Source of the DNA: Fonsecaea monophora | Lineage: Eukaryota > Ascomycota > Eurotiomycetes > Chaetothyriales > Herpotrichiellaceae | Direction of reading: 5' to 3' | Length of the DNA: 48,434 nucleotides | Assembly: GCF_001642475.1 (NCBI RefSeq) | Contig: NW_019174097.1 | Span: 1-48,434 of the forward strand | In this document: in pieces, positions 23,407-35,318 of the stretch | How positions within the stretch are numbered: position 1 is the stretch's first letter | Layout: each line of letters begins with the position of its first letter | Translations under genes and position numbers: made by a program | The notes under the pieces: model-generated | Seen by the model: only the letters and a program-made list of their open reading frames with translations | What the model was told of the DNA's origin: nothing | The model's database searches: none

Positions 23407-23612
23407 GGGAACGACACTCGTGGTCCAGCGCCAGCCACAGCCGGATTGATGTGTTTTTGTCACACGATGTGTTGATAACTTGTCTTGTTGGGGTATTGAC
23501 GGGACAGAAGATAGGCGAGCAGCATGGCACAATCGAGAACATTCGTTCGAATATATCTAATTTTCTCTCCCTCCTCTTCTCTCGCTTCTTTTCCTCCCCT
23601 CCGACTCATCCC

Positions 23613-25094
23613 CTACGGCTCATTCTCGTACCCGTCAACAAATCCAATGGTGAGCACGTTCTTGCCCTCCTTCACCAGCCTCTCCCTCCCGTAGCCGACC
23701 ACGCGCTCGATATCCTGCCTACAGTCCCAGTACATGCCTCTGAGTTCCTTTGCCCGGCCCGACGCCAGGTACGCGCAGGTGGCGCCGCACAGTTCCGGGG
23801 GATCTTTGAAGAGGGCGTGGAACTTTGTGCGCTGCTGCTCGAGCGATGGGTATTTCTCGAGGATCTCGGCGCGAAGTTCGGCTGTTTGTTTTGTTCCTTG
23901 GTAAGTCCGTGCATGTGTGTGGGCGAGGTAGATAGATATATGGGGTAAGAAGGATAACTAGGGAGGGGGAACGGAGAGAATCCTTACTCTTCGCCATGGC
24001 CGTGAGCACGCCGCCCGGATGCAGCGCGTACATCTGGATCGCGTCGCCGAGGCCGTCCAGCTCGATCTCTTCCTGTAGCGTCGACGTCGCGCGGGCAACG
24101 GCCGCCTTGGACGACGTGTAGCCCGTGGAAAAGGGCATATCGACCGTCGCGGCGCGCGACGAGATGTTGATTATCACCCCAGATCGCCGCTCGCGGAATT
24201 GCCCGAGGAGAGCCCACGTGGTGACCATGGCCTGCTCATGTCAGTCTTCCTTCCCAGCCAAGTAAATATTGGGCGGAGTGAGTTGATTTTTGTGTGCGCA
24301 GAGAGAAAAAGAGAGGCAGGGAGAGAGAAGGGGGAACCCGTACACTCTTGAAATTTATCTCAATGGTCCGCCAGAACTCCTCAAAGCTCTCCATCCACTG
24401 CGGTTTTCCGGGTGACACTCCCGCGTTGTTGACCAGGATGCTGTGCGTGGGCGGTAATTCACCCCAAGGTCAGTCCCCGTCTCACTCACTTGGCCATCCG
24501 TCATCCATCCGGAAAACCCGAATTAATATCACAATGAGGATCCTCAAGTCCCCTAGAAGGACTCTCTCCTTCCGCCATCTTGAAAGGAGGAAAGGAGCCG
24601 TCGGAGAAGAAAAACTCACTCAATCGGGCCCAAGTCCTCCTCTACTCGCTTCAACGCGGTCCTCAACGCCTCCACGTCCGTCACATCGACCACATACGTC
24701 TTGGCCGTGACGCCGTGCTTTTCACAGAGGGCCTTGGTCTCTGTCAGTTCGTCCTGGAGACGGTCTATGATCGCGACGTTGGCCCCCGAGAGCGCCAGTT
24801 TCTGCGATATCGCCCGTCCGATGCCTGCCGGCCACGGTCATGGTTAGCCGAGTACAGCGGTCTCCTGGTTTTCTAGGAGTGAAGGGCAAAGAAGGAGCAG
24901 CAGCCTCGGTGTGGCGCTTTAGGAGGATTCATTACTGGGGTGTGTACGTGTCTTGTGTATCGCGTACCTCTGGCACCGCCCGTGACGAGGGCCACTTTGC
25001 CCTGGTTCAGGCCTTTGAGCTTGTCGTCGGTGATGGGCCCGTAAGGGGCATGGTTCAAGGGGATGGACGAGACACCATATTTGCTGGGATCCAT
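23613..25094 (-). CDS. Short-chain dehydrogenase/reductase (SDR), 313 aa
   Basis: Five exons on the minus strand: 25094-24968, 24824-24620, 24440-24344, 24231-23988 and 23881-23613, totalling 314 codons. It is a classical SDR: cofactor motif TGGARGIG at 38-45, NNAG at 115-118, catalytic S168, Y181 and K185 with the usual spacing (S-x12-Y-x3-K). An acidic residue after beta-strand 2 (AIIDR) suggests NAD(H) rather than NADP(H). It should oxidise or reduce a secondary alcohol or ketone. No peroxisomal or secretion signal is visible. Its place between the MFS transporter and the acyl-CoA ligase suggests oxidation of an alcohol made by one of the nearby P450s, which is inference. The introns, 106-179 nt, are longer than most in this window. 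Confidence 0.87.
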
Positions 25095-26198
25095 GGCTTT
25101 GTCTCGAAGTTTTTGGGAGTGAATTTGGGAGCTTCCAGTGGTTGCCAGAGAATACTAGAGAAATGTTATGTCTCTTGATTCAGCACGGGTTAGGATCTTC
25201 CTCTCTCTTCCTAGGCGCCTTGGTGTTTGTTTGTATCGCCAGGCGAAGTATCCAGTTGGCTAACTAGCTAGCAAGTTATCATCCCGAAAGGAAAAGGGTC
25301 CTGCACCATCTCTGTGCCGCCGTCTCCATCTGGCCAATGAGCATGGACCCCACATGTGTTTACGCGCACACAAACACACAGACAATACTTTGTTACTCAA
25401 GAGGAAGCAAGCGTTAGCCCCTCACCCTCCCTCGTGCCCCCCTCGAAGATCGTCTCGCATTGCGGGGATAGAAGAAACACCGCCGGCGGCGTCTCCATGC
25501 ATGACATCGCTGACACCTCAACCCCCCCTTTTCTCCAACCCCCTAGAAATAGTCTAGTGCAGCCTTGCCCAACTGGTCCATGTGGAGAGCCTGAGAAACT
25601 TCTGAGCCTCCATGTCCCAGACAACAGAGCTGCATGCTGCACGCCGCTTTAACTTGCTGGGCTGCATTTATCTTGTGCGAAGGATATGAAGGTATACCCC
25701 ATACTGATGACTCTGTATGGGATGGTGTAGTCCACGTCATTTAGGAGCTTTATGGCCCACATGATCGGTGAGGTGTTTCTTTTCTGGCTTTTTATCTTTT
25801 CCGGGGGGACGGGGTAGAGCAGACCAAGGCCGATGGTGGCCACCGCCCATTACCACCACCTCCTGAGACGCTCTCCCCTTTCTCCCTCTCTCAAAATTGC
25901 CTGGCCTTTCGATGAGGGCAGTGAAGACGTAGCCTGTACCCAGGAGGAAGTTTCATCGTTGAGGACAAAACTGGCACTCTGCTCCAGAGAATTGAGGGCG
26001 ATGGGAGAGGGTTAGGTATATCTTCTAGGCGTTAGGCTTTGAAAATATATATCAAGTATCTAAAGCATGGTATGTATTGTAATACCAGCCCCTCTACATG
26101 CCCGGCCGAGCACTGTTGGAGAGAACTTGACTACTCCCTCCCCCATCAGTGCATGCCACAATTACTCTGTAAATCTATCTCCCCTATCAATCGTCCTC
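25095..26198. other. Intergenic region between SDR start and ligase stop
   Basis: 1.1 kb carrying the SDR promoter and the 3' region of the ligase gene, both on the minus strand. Frames here are short and without recognisable character. I see no repeats or RNA gene. Confidence 0.5.
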
Positions 26199-28015
26199 TT
26201 ATAATCGCGCCCGGAAATTCGACCTCTCCCCAATTTCCCTCTCCACCCACCTCTTGAGCATGTCCCTCATGATCTTCTGGTTCAGATTCCGCGGGATCTC
26301 GTCCACGAACCGCACCCCTCCCCGCAACCGCTTGTAGTTGCTCACGCGCGGGTTGAGAAAGTCGTGGATCTCCTTCTCCGAGAGATCTTCGGCCTTGCCC
26401 CGCTCAGACCGCACGATGTACGCTCGAGGGAGGTCGTTACCCTCGCCGTCGGGCACACCGATGACCCCGACGTCGGAGATTCCGGGCAACTGTCCCAGGA
26501 TGGACTCGACTTCGGTGGGACTCACCTGGAAGGACTTGTACTTGAGGAGTTCCTTGGAGCGGCCGACGATGAAGAGCTTGCCGTCACGGGCGAAGTGGGC
26601 AATGTCCCCCGTGCGGAACCAGCCGTCGCTCGTGTATGCCGCGCGCGTGGCTTCGGGGTTGTTGAAGTACTCCTTGATTATGTTTGGTCCTGAAAACCTA
26701 GTCAGTGAAGAAGTACGAATCTGATAAAAGGTGGGATATTGGGTACGGACCTCTGACACACAACTCCCCCCGTTGGTCGTACCCCAGCTTTTCCCCATCA
26801 GGGCCGAGGATGACGGCTTGGATGTTGGGCAACAATCTCCCCGAGCTACCCTCCCTGTCGACCTCGGTGGCATTCGGCTGCGCCGCCGCGGTGACCGTCT
26901 CCGTCATGCCCCAGTTGACCCGCAACACGACGCCGTCGGGCAACATGTCGTGGACCTTCAACTGCAGGGGCAACGGTAGGGGTGACGCGCCACTCATGGC
27001 GAATCTGATGGACGCCAGGTCTTCCCTCGAGCACTCCTGCACGACTCTGTTCCAGATGGCGGGGACGATGAAACAGGCTGACAACCGAAACTTTTTGATG
27101 CTGGCCATCAGCGTGGGAAAGTCGTACTTGGGGAACATGTACACCTGCATCCCGCACTGCAGGGCCATCATGTTCTGGACGAAGATGCCCACCGCGACAG
27201 CATTCTGCATCACCCCCGGCATGCGGAGGTAGACGCCCTCGGAGATGGCTTTCCGGGCGAAGTGGTCAAAGTGGAAGGCCATCTGGCAGAGGTTGGCCAC
27301 GATGTTGGAGTGCGTGATGACAACGCCTGTGAGGGTTTCAACACACCCACAATTTGATTAGTTTTGGTTATAATACACCTAGTATTATTTTTTTTTTGGA
27401 GGGGTGGCTTTCCTTACCTTTCGGACTGCCTGTCGTGCCGCTGGAATAGACGAGACAAGCCGTCGTCCGTTCGAGGACGGCAGGGTCGGTGACCCTCTCC
27501 CATTCCAGTCTTCTGTCACTGACGATGGACTTTCCGCCTCCGTCCACGATGTCCAACTCGGCGGACACCATCATGACAAGGCGAATGCCATCGACTCCAG
27601 ATTGTCCGATGGCGTCCTCAGCGGCGTCCCTCGTCTGCGCCGAACAGATCAGGATCTTGGGTCTGCTTAGCCGTATCTGTCTCGCCAGCTCAAACGCGGT
27701 TGCCGTCACGGAACACGTCGCATGCACGCCGCCGGCGCAGATCACGCCGAAGTTATTGGGCGCGACCATGACTTGGTTCTCGACGTACGAGAGGACAATG
27801 TCCCTGCCAGCGCCGTGGCTGCCGATGCCGAGGTCGCGATAGCCCTGGCCGATTCGGTGCGTCAGGTCGCGGGCTCTGGCGAGGGTGACGTGGTTGGACG
27901 GGTTGGACGGGTTGATCCATATCGGGTCGTCGTCCTTGAAGGGTGTGCGGGAGAAGAGAAACGTGAGTAGGTCGACAGAGGGGATGTCGACGTGGTACTG
28001 TGACTCGAAGATCAT
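26199..28015 (-). CDS. 4-coumarate-CoA-ligase-like acyl-CoA synthetase, 554 aa
   Basis: Three exons: 28015-27418, 27326-26751 and 26689-26199 (introns 91 and 61 nt; the second donor is GTCCGT). It is an ANL-superfamily adenylating enzyme: P-loop SSGTTGSPKG at 191-200, GMTE at 339-342, GWFRTGD at 414-420, hinge GRSKELLKYK at 434-443 and catalytic lysine in PRNLNQK near 530. It should form an acyl-adenylate and then the CoA thioester. The architecture (4CL group, no carrier domain) fits aryl-, medium-chain or terpenoid acids. The C-terminus is ARL, a permissible PTS1, so a peroxisomal location is likely. Its start codon faces the alpha-methylacyl-CoA racemase across a 554-bp divergent promoter, which suggests co-expression. 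Base composition is GC-rich at third positions, like the racemase. Confidence 0.9.
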
Positions 28016-28569
28016 GATTGTAGGTTTGTATATTGTGTGTGAGTTTACCCTTGGTTATCTATGGGGGAGGCCTCTTGATGAAAGACCAACATCCACGCTC
28101 AGATCATGACAAGAGCTTTCTCTCGAGGCACAGGCAGAGAAGGACATGTACCACCGCAAACTGTACTGGGTCCACTACCGAGGTCGTCGCTCATTGGACT
28201 TTGACCATGGAGAGTCATCCCGTCCTGGACCCTCCCACTCAACTAACCAGGTACCCAGGTAGTATCTCACTACCGCGTAGTGTATAGTGTGTAGAGTGTA
28301 GTTTATTGGCAATACCCCCGAACCTCCAAGGCCTCCACAACAATCGACAATCGACAATCGGGGAAATGTGGAGTAAGTACCAGGTGGGGCCGAAGGGGAG
28401 TATACGAACCTACACTACATGGCCAGCCTTGTCGTTGGTAGTACTGTAAAGATTAGAATCAAAGATACGACCTGACTTGGACTTCGGAGAAAGGGTCTGC
28501 AGGAGCAGATATCGGTCAAAGGGGGCTTCCAGAACCGGATGTGAAGGTTCAACAGCGACCGAGAGAACC
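28016..28569. promoter_or_regulatory. Divergent promoter, acyl-CoA ligase and racemase
   Basis: The only promoter DNA between the two start codons. It holds a 15-bp inverted repeat at 28268-28282, a further CACTAC at 28413-28418 and one CCGAGG (28179-28184), the core of the fungal fatty-acid response element. One CCGAGG is not above chance here. Confidence 0.6.
28268..28282. promoter_or_regulatory. Inverted repeat CACTAC-CGC-GTAGTG
   Basis: Perfect 6-base arms around a 3-base centre. An extra GGTAGT at 28258-28263 could pair with the same ACTACC. It is placed in the ligase/racemase promoter and could be a dimeric regulator site. The same CACTACC word occurs 39 bp upstream of the MFS start. 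Confidence 0.35.
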
Positions 28570-29901
28570 ATGTCATCAGACGCCCCTTTGAAAGGACTGA
28601 GAGGTGAGTGAGTGATGGATTCAACATCCTGTTCTTGTTCTTCTTTTTGAGCAAAATATGTGTGTTTGTGTGAATGAGACAAACAAATATTCTCATACTA
28701 ATCAAACCCCGTCTTGGTACATCTAGTCCTCGAACTGGGCGGACTTGCTCCAAGCCCCTTTGCCGGGTTCGTCACCCATATCGCCATATGATGTGATCAT
28801 CACAGCATCCACGAAAAGCCCCCCTCCCTGACTTTGTCATAAAACAGGCTCGTCCTCGCCGACTACGGCGCCGACGTCGTCCGCGTTGACCGACCATTCG
28901 AGGTCTTCGGCCCGCCGCGCGACACGCTGTGCCGACACAAGCGCTCCGTCGTGGTCGACTTAAAGCGGGAGCCGTCGCGCCGCGCATTCATCGAGCTGGT
29001 CAAGGCCGCCGACGTGCTCATCGACCCGTACCGACCCGGGGTCATGGCGCGACTGGGTCTGGGTCCGGACACGCTGCGTGCGCTGAATCCGCGCCTTATA
29101 TACGCGCACCTGTACGGCTTCCGGCCCTGGGGACTGTACAAGAACCGCGCGGGCCACGACGTCAATTACCTCGCCGTGTCTGGCGTACTATCGCTTTTGG
29201 GCCGCAGAGACGAGAACCCGTCCCCACCGGCGAATATCCTCGGCGACTTCGCGGGCGGCGGGCTCGTGTGCGTCGTGGGCATCCTGCTCGCGCTGCTGCA
29301 TCGACGGGTCTCTGGCAGGGGCCAGCTCGTCGCGGCCAACATGGTCGACGGGACCGCCTACCTCGCCACGTTCATGCGGCAGCAGCAGGGTCACCGGAAC
29401 TGCGACCGGCCCCGCGGCGAGAACCTCCTCGACGGCGCCGCCCCCTTCTACGAGGTCTACCGGACCAGGGACGACCGGTTCGTCGCCGTCGGGGCCCAAG
29501 AGCCCCAGTTCTACGCCAATCTCCTGGCGGGACTGGGGATCGATCGTGAGGTGTTGCCAGAGGAGCAGTGGGACAGGACAGCGTGGCCGCGAACCAAGGA
29601 GCTGTTCGCGCGCATCTTCAGACAGAAGACGCGGGACGAGTGGAGAGCGATATTCGACCGTGTCGACGCCTGTGTGACGCCCGTGCTCGACATGGATGAG
29701 ACAGAGGGGCCCTTCCACCCACTCGTCGAGCTGTCCGAGTCTCCCAGTCTCGACGTCCAGGTGCAGGAATCGTATCCCGAGTTGAAGAAGGGACAAGGGA
29801 GCGAAGAAGTCCTGCATGAGTGGATTCCCCAGGTCAAAGCGTCAATTCATATAGATCCCTCTTCCAAGATTCTCTGCATGAGGCGAGACACAAAATTGTA
29901 G
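28570..29901 (+). CDS. Alpha-methylacyl-CoA racemase (CoA-transferase family III), 375 aa
   Basis: Exons 28570-28603 (34 nt), 28728-28767 (40 nt) and 28848-29901. Joined, the N-terminus reads LELGGLAPSPFAGLVLADYG, the start of the CaiB/BaiF fold. Three residues align with the catalytic set of alpha-methylacyl-CoA racemases: H128 in GHDVNYLA, D158 in ILGDFAGGG and E243 in AQEPQFY. This spacing equals that of the mycobacterial enzyme (126/156/241). The family interconverts (2R)- and (2S)-2-methylacyl-CoA through an enolate, letting stereospecific beta-oxidation proceed. The His and the NMVDGTAYL segment favour a racemase over an acid-CoA transferase. The C-terminus is TKL, only a weak PTS1 match. 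It is divergent from the acyl-CoA ligase and converges on a P450 gene 186 bp away. Strongly GC-rich. Confidence 0.88.
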
Positions 29902-30087
29902 TCCTCCTGACAGAATATCTTGATGGACTACCTGACGACATCTGATCTGAACCAAGGATGTAAGATATCCGCTGGTCTGTGGAAATATCTTTCCTCCCCT
30001 AAACAAGGCGCAACAAAAAAAACATCTCTTAATCTCGAAAACAACTCCCCTCCTTCGCTCCCAAACAACCAGTCCATCTCATGCCTT

Positions 30088-31919
30088 CTAAGGGACATGC
30101 TCCAACCTCAAATGGGTTTCGCCGTCATACGCAGAAAGCTCCTTCCTTGCCCTTGCTGCCTCTGCCCGGATGATGCCCTCAATAGCCTTTGAGCGGGGGA
30201 TGAAGCGTGCCTTGAAGGGTTCCGGGCGCATGTTCTCACTCTTGGTATATGCGAAGATGTCCAATTTGACTTCGTTCCCCTTGAAAGAAGAAATGTGTAA
30301 GCCTCGCCCCAAAAATCGAGAGACAAACGCAAGGGGATGGATATTAGGTCACTTACATTCTCGTCCAGGCCGGGCTTGAAGTCAAAGGCCCAGAGAAGCG
30401 TCGCAATCGTCAAGAACAGCCCTTGCTCGGCCAGGGGTTGCCCGCTGCACTGGCGGCGACCCCATCCGAAAGCATTGTGACCCTGCTTGTTGGGATAAGG
30501 CCGCTCAAGACCACCGAGGTAGCGCTCGGGCCGGAACTGGTCAGGCTCAGGAAACTCTCTTGGATTTCGATGGATGGCCCACACATTGCCCGTGATAGGG
30601 GTGCCTTTGGGTATCAAGTAGCCCCGATATTCGTCGTCCTGAATCGGCGCGTGTGGGATCCCGCCGAGAATAGTAACGGTCCGCCACCTCAGTGTCTCAT
30701 TGACGACAGCTTTGATATACGGCAGAGACGCCTCGTCACTCCAGTCCGGGACTCGATCTTGGCCAACCACTCGATCTAGTTCTTCTTGAGCCTTCTTCAG
30801 CTTGTCCGGAAAGACGCACATTGCCAGGATGAAGGAGAGTATCGTTCCGCTGGTGGTGTCGACTCCGCCCCCGATGAGGTTAGATGTGAGACTCGAGATC
30901 TCCTCGTCGGCAATATTACTTTGTTCTTGCTCCCTGAAGAGACGCTTTGCGAAGTTGTCCTCGGGGGCTTGAGCGCCTTCTTTCGACAGTGCGACAAAGT
31001 ATCTACGAAAACAAAATCAGCCTGCACCTACCGAAGCGGGTTTTGGTCGAGTGAATTACCTTTGCAAATGTTTTGCCATGGTGTTCATCTGGCTCGGCAT
31101 GGGGTAGATCCAATTGAGCCATTTGGGCAGTTTGGCCAGGAAGGGTATCGATTCGACGATGAAAAGACCTGGGATAATGAGGTCGACCCCTTCCATGGCT
31201 TTGAGCGCCATCTGAGCGACATAGTCGTTGATCTTGTCGATACGGCGACCCCAGCCAATGATAGAGACAATCGAGCACGAGTACCTCTCAACGCTCATGA
31301 CAAAGTCATCTGGCTTGTCCAGCAGATCGCGGACCAGAATCTTGGATTCGTTGGCCTGAATCGCGCGCCAGGGTCTTATGGCTTGTGAGCCCGTTGCTGA
31401 ATGCTGCTCGAGAATAAGTTAAACGGTTCGGTGGCGAGACAATTCTGTACGTACCATTAGGCGACGATGAAGGCGCCACTTGTCTCCGTAAACAAGGCAC
31501 ACCTGGTTACTCTCTGTCGCGTTAATCATGTCACCCATAGCGATCATATGAGGTCGAGAAGAGTAAATGTTTGCTCGCTTGTCGAGCAGATCGGATATTG
31601 TCCAGATGTCGTTGCACATAATCGTCGGCCTGTGGCCCTGCCAGATGGTGATCATGGGGTCCTTGTAGTATTCCGACCATTTCTCGAAGTCGATCCATGG
31701 CTTGACTTTGGGAATCTGGTAGAAGTTGCCAACAAGCGGCCAGGGGAATGGTCCAGGGGGAAGCTTTCGACGCAGTCGAAGGACTCGGATGTAGTCAACA
31801 AGGATGAATATCACCGGCAAAGAGATCACCCCAATGACCGCTGCCCGCAGGAGGCTGTAGGAGTCAAAGCTAAGTTCCGTGGTGCCCCGAGCACCCGACA
31901 AGTTCTGGAGAACACCCAT
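30088..31919 (-). CDS. Cytochrome P450 (O-methylsterigmatocystin-oxidoreductase-like), 548 aa
   Basis: Four exons: 31919-31455, 31403-31060, 31002-30357 and 30279-30088 (549 codons). The N-terminus has a membrane helix (about residues 25-45) followed by the proline-rich hinge KLPPGPFPWPLVGN. The I-helix motif GGGVDTTSG, the K-helix ExxR in NETLRW, the PERY segment and the heme loop FGWGRRQCSG with C455 are all present, so it should be active and ER-bound. The general layout resembles the fungal CYP64/CYP620-type group, which acts on varied aromatic and terpenoid substrates; that assignment is from memory. It is divergent from a second, unrelated P450. Conserved splice phases and the last short exon support the model. 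Confidence 0.9.
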
Positions 31920-32436
31920 TTTGCTTCTCTGGCTTCAATAACGGACCAGAAACAGCTTCGGGCAATACTGCCACAAATATAGTCTGCATCTCCTCTCTGT
32001 CTTTGAAAGATCCAGCAGCATAAGTAGAGAGAGCACGGCCACAGGGTCCCACATGATTGATGTTCTGCCTGGATGATCCTTCGAGACAACAAAAAAGACG
32101 CCCACATGAAGTCGCCGACAGCTGAATCTTTCATGTGGAGAAGGGATTCTGAATCCGTGCCACGCCTCCAGGCTTTGTTCGTGGAGAGGCTTGTGGGGTT
32201 GACGAAGCGTCTCCAATGCTTCAGTCAAGGCCAAGCCGAGATCCGGGGTATTTTCCGTGCTTTCGTACCTTGTACCCTTCGGCAGTTGAGGGGGCATTGC
32301 GCAGCTGAGCTTGGTGGTCGTCTGGGGTTTGCAGTCATCTTGTCTTGATAAATGGCGGTCAAAAGCCGAGGGACGCTCCAACAACCTTGAGCATCGTTTC
32401 CATCAAGCGAGCTGCAAAGAAGCCGCCCACAAAACC
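31920..32436. promoter_or_regulatory. Divergent promoter of two P450 genes
   Basis: 517 bp between the start codons of the two P450s, so both are probably driven from here. One CCGAGG lies at 32366-32371, 66 bp before the plus-strand ATG. No palindrome shared with the ligase/racemase promoter was found by eye. Confidence 0.55.
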
Positions 32437-34454
32437 ATGGCCCAACTGGAAGGCTTCCTCACACGTTACGCTACCACCCTCTCACCTACGATCCTGATTG
32501 GGAGTTTGGTGGGGCTTTGGGTTGTGTACAATGTCTTTGTCGCTCTTCGAGACCCCCTGCGGTCGGTGCCTGGACCCTTTTTGGCCAGGTTCACAAGGCT
32601 GTGGTACCTGAGAGAGGTAGACTTCTTCCAAACTCAGAGATGATCGTCGTTGATCCTGACATCTCCAGGTGGCTCGAGGTCGATTCGAGAGGACGAATAT
32701 TGCGCTCCATAGGAAATACGGTACTGAACTTGCACCTTGCCGAATTCTTCGCTGTGGCTTTCGAGCTGACCTTGCCAGGACCGATTGTGCGAATTGCACC
32801 AAACTATTATTCCATCGACGACGCAGACGCCATCAAGACCATTTACGGCCATGGGACAAACTTCGTCAAGGGAAAATGGTACATCGCCTCCAACAACCCC
32901 AAGAACAAGCATCCAGATCTCTTCACCGACCTCAACCCCGAGTCCCATGCCATCAACAGGCGCAATGTCGCGTCGTTGTATTCGATGACGAGCTTGGTCG
33001 CTATGGAGCCGAATGCTGTTGCGTGTGCCGAAATCCTGGTCCAGAAATTCACCGAGTTCGCAAAGAATCACAGCGCTATCAACCTGCAAGTCTGGCTGCA
33101 ATACTGTATGTACCGTCGAATCTGTGCTGGAGCTGCAACACGAAATATCTTGACAAGAGTCTCCTGGCTAACGACACATCAGACGCTTTCGATACCATAG
33201 CACTCATCACGGTAGGTCAAGCCTCTGAGGTTCGCTCCACCTGGTCTGCTGAGGTTAACACATCTCCAGCTCAGCAAACGATTTGGCTTCTTGGACACCG
33301 GCAAAGACAATGGCAATATGATCGCTGCCCTGCACTCCTACCTCCTTTACCTCTCAAAAGTGGGCGTGTACCATGAATGGCACTATTTCCTCAACTGGAT
33401 TTTGTCAATGTTGCCCAATGGTGGAATGCATTACATGGGTACGTTCATGCAGCAGCAGGTTCTGGAAGGCCAAAGACAAAAATCCAAGCGCATTCTGGAG
33501 AAAGACGAGTCGAAGCCAACAGACGACTTCTTGACAAAGCTGCTGAGGATGCACGCCTTGCAGCCGGATAAGTTTCCCATGGAATCAGTGTTCTCGACCT
33601 GTGGGACGAATATTGGTGCCGGGTCAGACACCACGTCGGTCAGCCTGGCGGGTATTTTGTACCACTTGATGAAGGCCCCTGCCGTGATGGAGAAGGTAAG
33701 ACGAGGATGAAGTCTTGCAGAGTTCAAACAACTCCTGGAGTTCCATCATTTTATGCGTGCAGAAGACCAAGCGTGCTAACCGCGTGTGTAGCTGCGACAA
33801 GAACTCGATCAGGCGATCGAAGAGCGCGGGTCAAACGACATACTTTCCTTCCAAGAAGCACAGAAACTGCCCTATCTCCAGGCCGTCATCAAAGAAGGCC
33901 TTCGCTGCCATCCAGCAACTGGTCTCCCTATGGTCCGCGTCGTTCCCAAGGGTGGCGCCCACATTGCTGGGAAGTATTTCCCCGAGAAGGTGAGATTTCA
34001 GCTTCCTCTCCCGGTACTCTGGGGAAGGACTCTCTCAAAGTAGTAGTGCTGATGTCTTGAGCGACAGACCGAGGTCGGCGTGAACAGCTGGGTCGCACAC
34101 TCCAACAAGAAGATCTTTGGCCCAGACGCTGAAGAGTTCAGACCCGAGCGCTGGCTTGAGTCTCCTGAGAGAGCTGCAGAGATGACTCGCTATAACCTCA
34201 CGGTAAGCGAGGCGTTCACCTAATGCCCACCCTCCCACTTGTGTTCTCAGGCTGATGTTGTCGAATAGTTTGGAGCTGGATCCCGGACCTGCATCGGTAA
34301 AAATATCAGTCTGCTCGAGATCTCAATCCTGATCCCCGAGCTGGTGAGGAAATTTGATTTCACGCTTGTGGATCCGAACAGGCCCCTGGAGATAGAGAAT
34401 GCCTGGTTCGTCAAGCAGAAGAACTTGGACTGTTATGTGAGTTTGAGGAAGTAG
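32437..34454 (+). CDS. Cytochrome P450 (pisatin-demethylase-like), 510 aa, eight exons
   Basis: Exons: 32437-32616, 32669-32720, 32779-33105, 33183-33211 (29 nt), 33270-33695, 33792-33989, 34068-34202 and 34269-34454 (511 codons). An N-terminal membrane helix precedes SVPGPFLARFTRLWYL, a typical start of the pisatin-demethylase-like class. The I-helix GAGSDTTSV, ExxR in KEGLRCHPA, PERW and the heme loop FGAGSRTCIG with C457 are intact. Members of this class hydroxylate or demethylate plant phenolics and fungal metabolites. The high intron count contrasts with the neighbouring P450, so this is not a recent tandem duplicate. With the SDR and ligase nearby it may oxidise a methyl group toward an acid, which is inference. 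Confidence 0.9.
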
Positions 34455-35318
34455 CATTGAGTCTTCAAGCGTCCAGATTTTGCCGAAGCAATATAGTGGG
34501 ATATTATGGATGAATATATCAAGTTTCGCGGCTGCAAATTTGCGGAGACTGACCTTGGAGAAGTCGACGCACTCTATATCTGAGGCTGGAGTCTGTGACC
34601 CTCTTGTCCACAGCATTGCGCTGAGAGCCGACAGTTGCAACTTGTGTCGATACAAACTTGGGTGTCTTAGCAAGCTGCCTGGGGGGCCACCCACCAGACC
34701 AGCACCACCGTTCAAGCAGGACGGTGGACAGCCTATCGTAAAGAGGCCCATCGGGTTGCGGCTAGTTACGACTTCTGGGGAATCCCGAGGCAGTCAACCC
34801 AATCGACTTGCTTGTAGCGTGTAAAGGTAGCTGCCTCCTGACCAAGGCAGCAAGGCTGAGGTCTCTGTAGGGGCGAGGATCCCACGCCAATGAAGGCAGC
34901 TCTAATGATTGGCCCAGACCTCCACGACAAGGGGGCAAACAGCTCGCCAGCCTATCGTTGACCTTTGTCGCGCTGCACAGCCTTTAAGCAGTGACCGGGG
35001 TACCAGAGCCTTTCGAACAAAAGTCGTTGACATGGATATATAGACCTGCGCCCTAATGCTGGAGGGAAGATGCTCCTCCCCATACCATCATCGACAGCAA
35101 TCACCGCGACAAAGTGATCCAAGAGACCCAGCATCAACACACAATACCATTTCCTGCATCACCCTTCTCTTGTTCAGCAAACCTCTTCTGCAAATCAGAC
35201 AGACTCTTCCCCCGGCTTCGTGTGGATTCAGCCTTGCAGAACGCCTCCAAGCAACCTGAAGCAACCTAGCCGCCTACTAGACCCCTCCAAGGACACCGCC
35301 ACACTCAAAGGATCCACG
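34455..35318. other. Intergenic region before the microprotein gene
   Basis: No gene seen in these 864 bp. The right half probably includes the promoter and 5' leader of the small membrane protein. Frames of up to 142 codons on the minus strand have no domain character. Confidence 0.5.

Noticed and set aside
28016..32436. Single CCGAGG sites in the ligase/racemase and P450 promoters as proof of fatty-acid control
   Set aside because: The hexamer occurs at roughly background rate across the window, so one copy per promoter is not evidence. Only the triple, partly duplicated set at FAT1/thiolase stands out.
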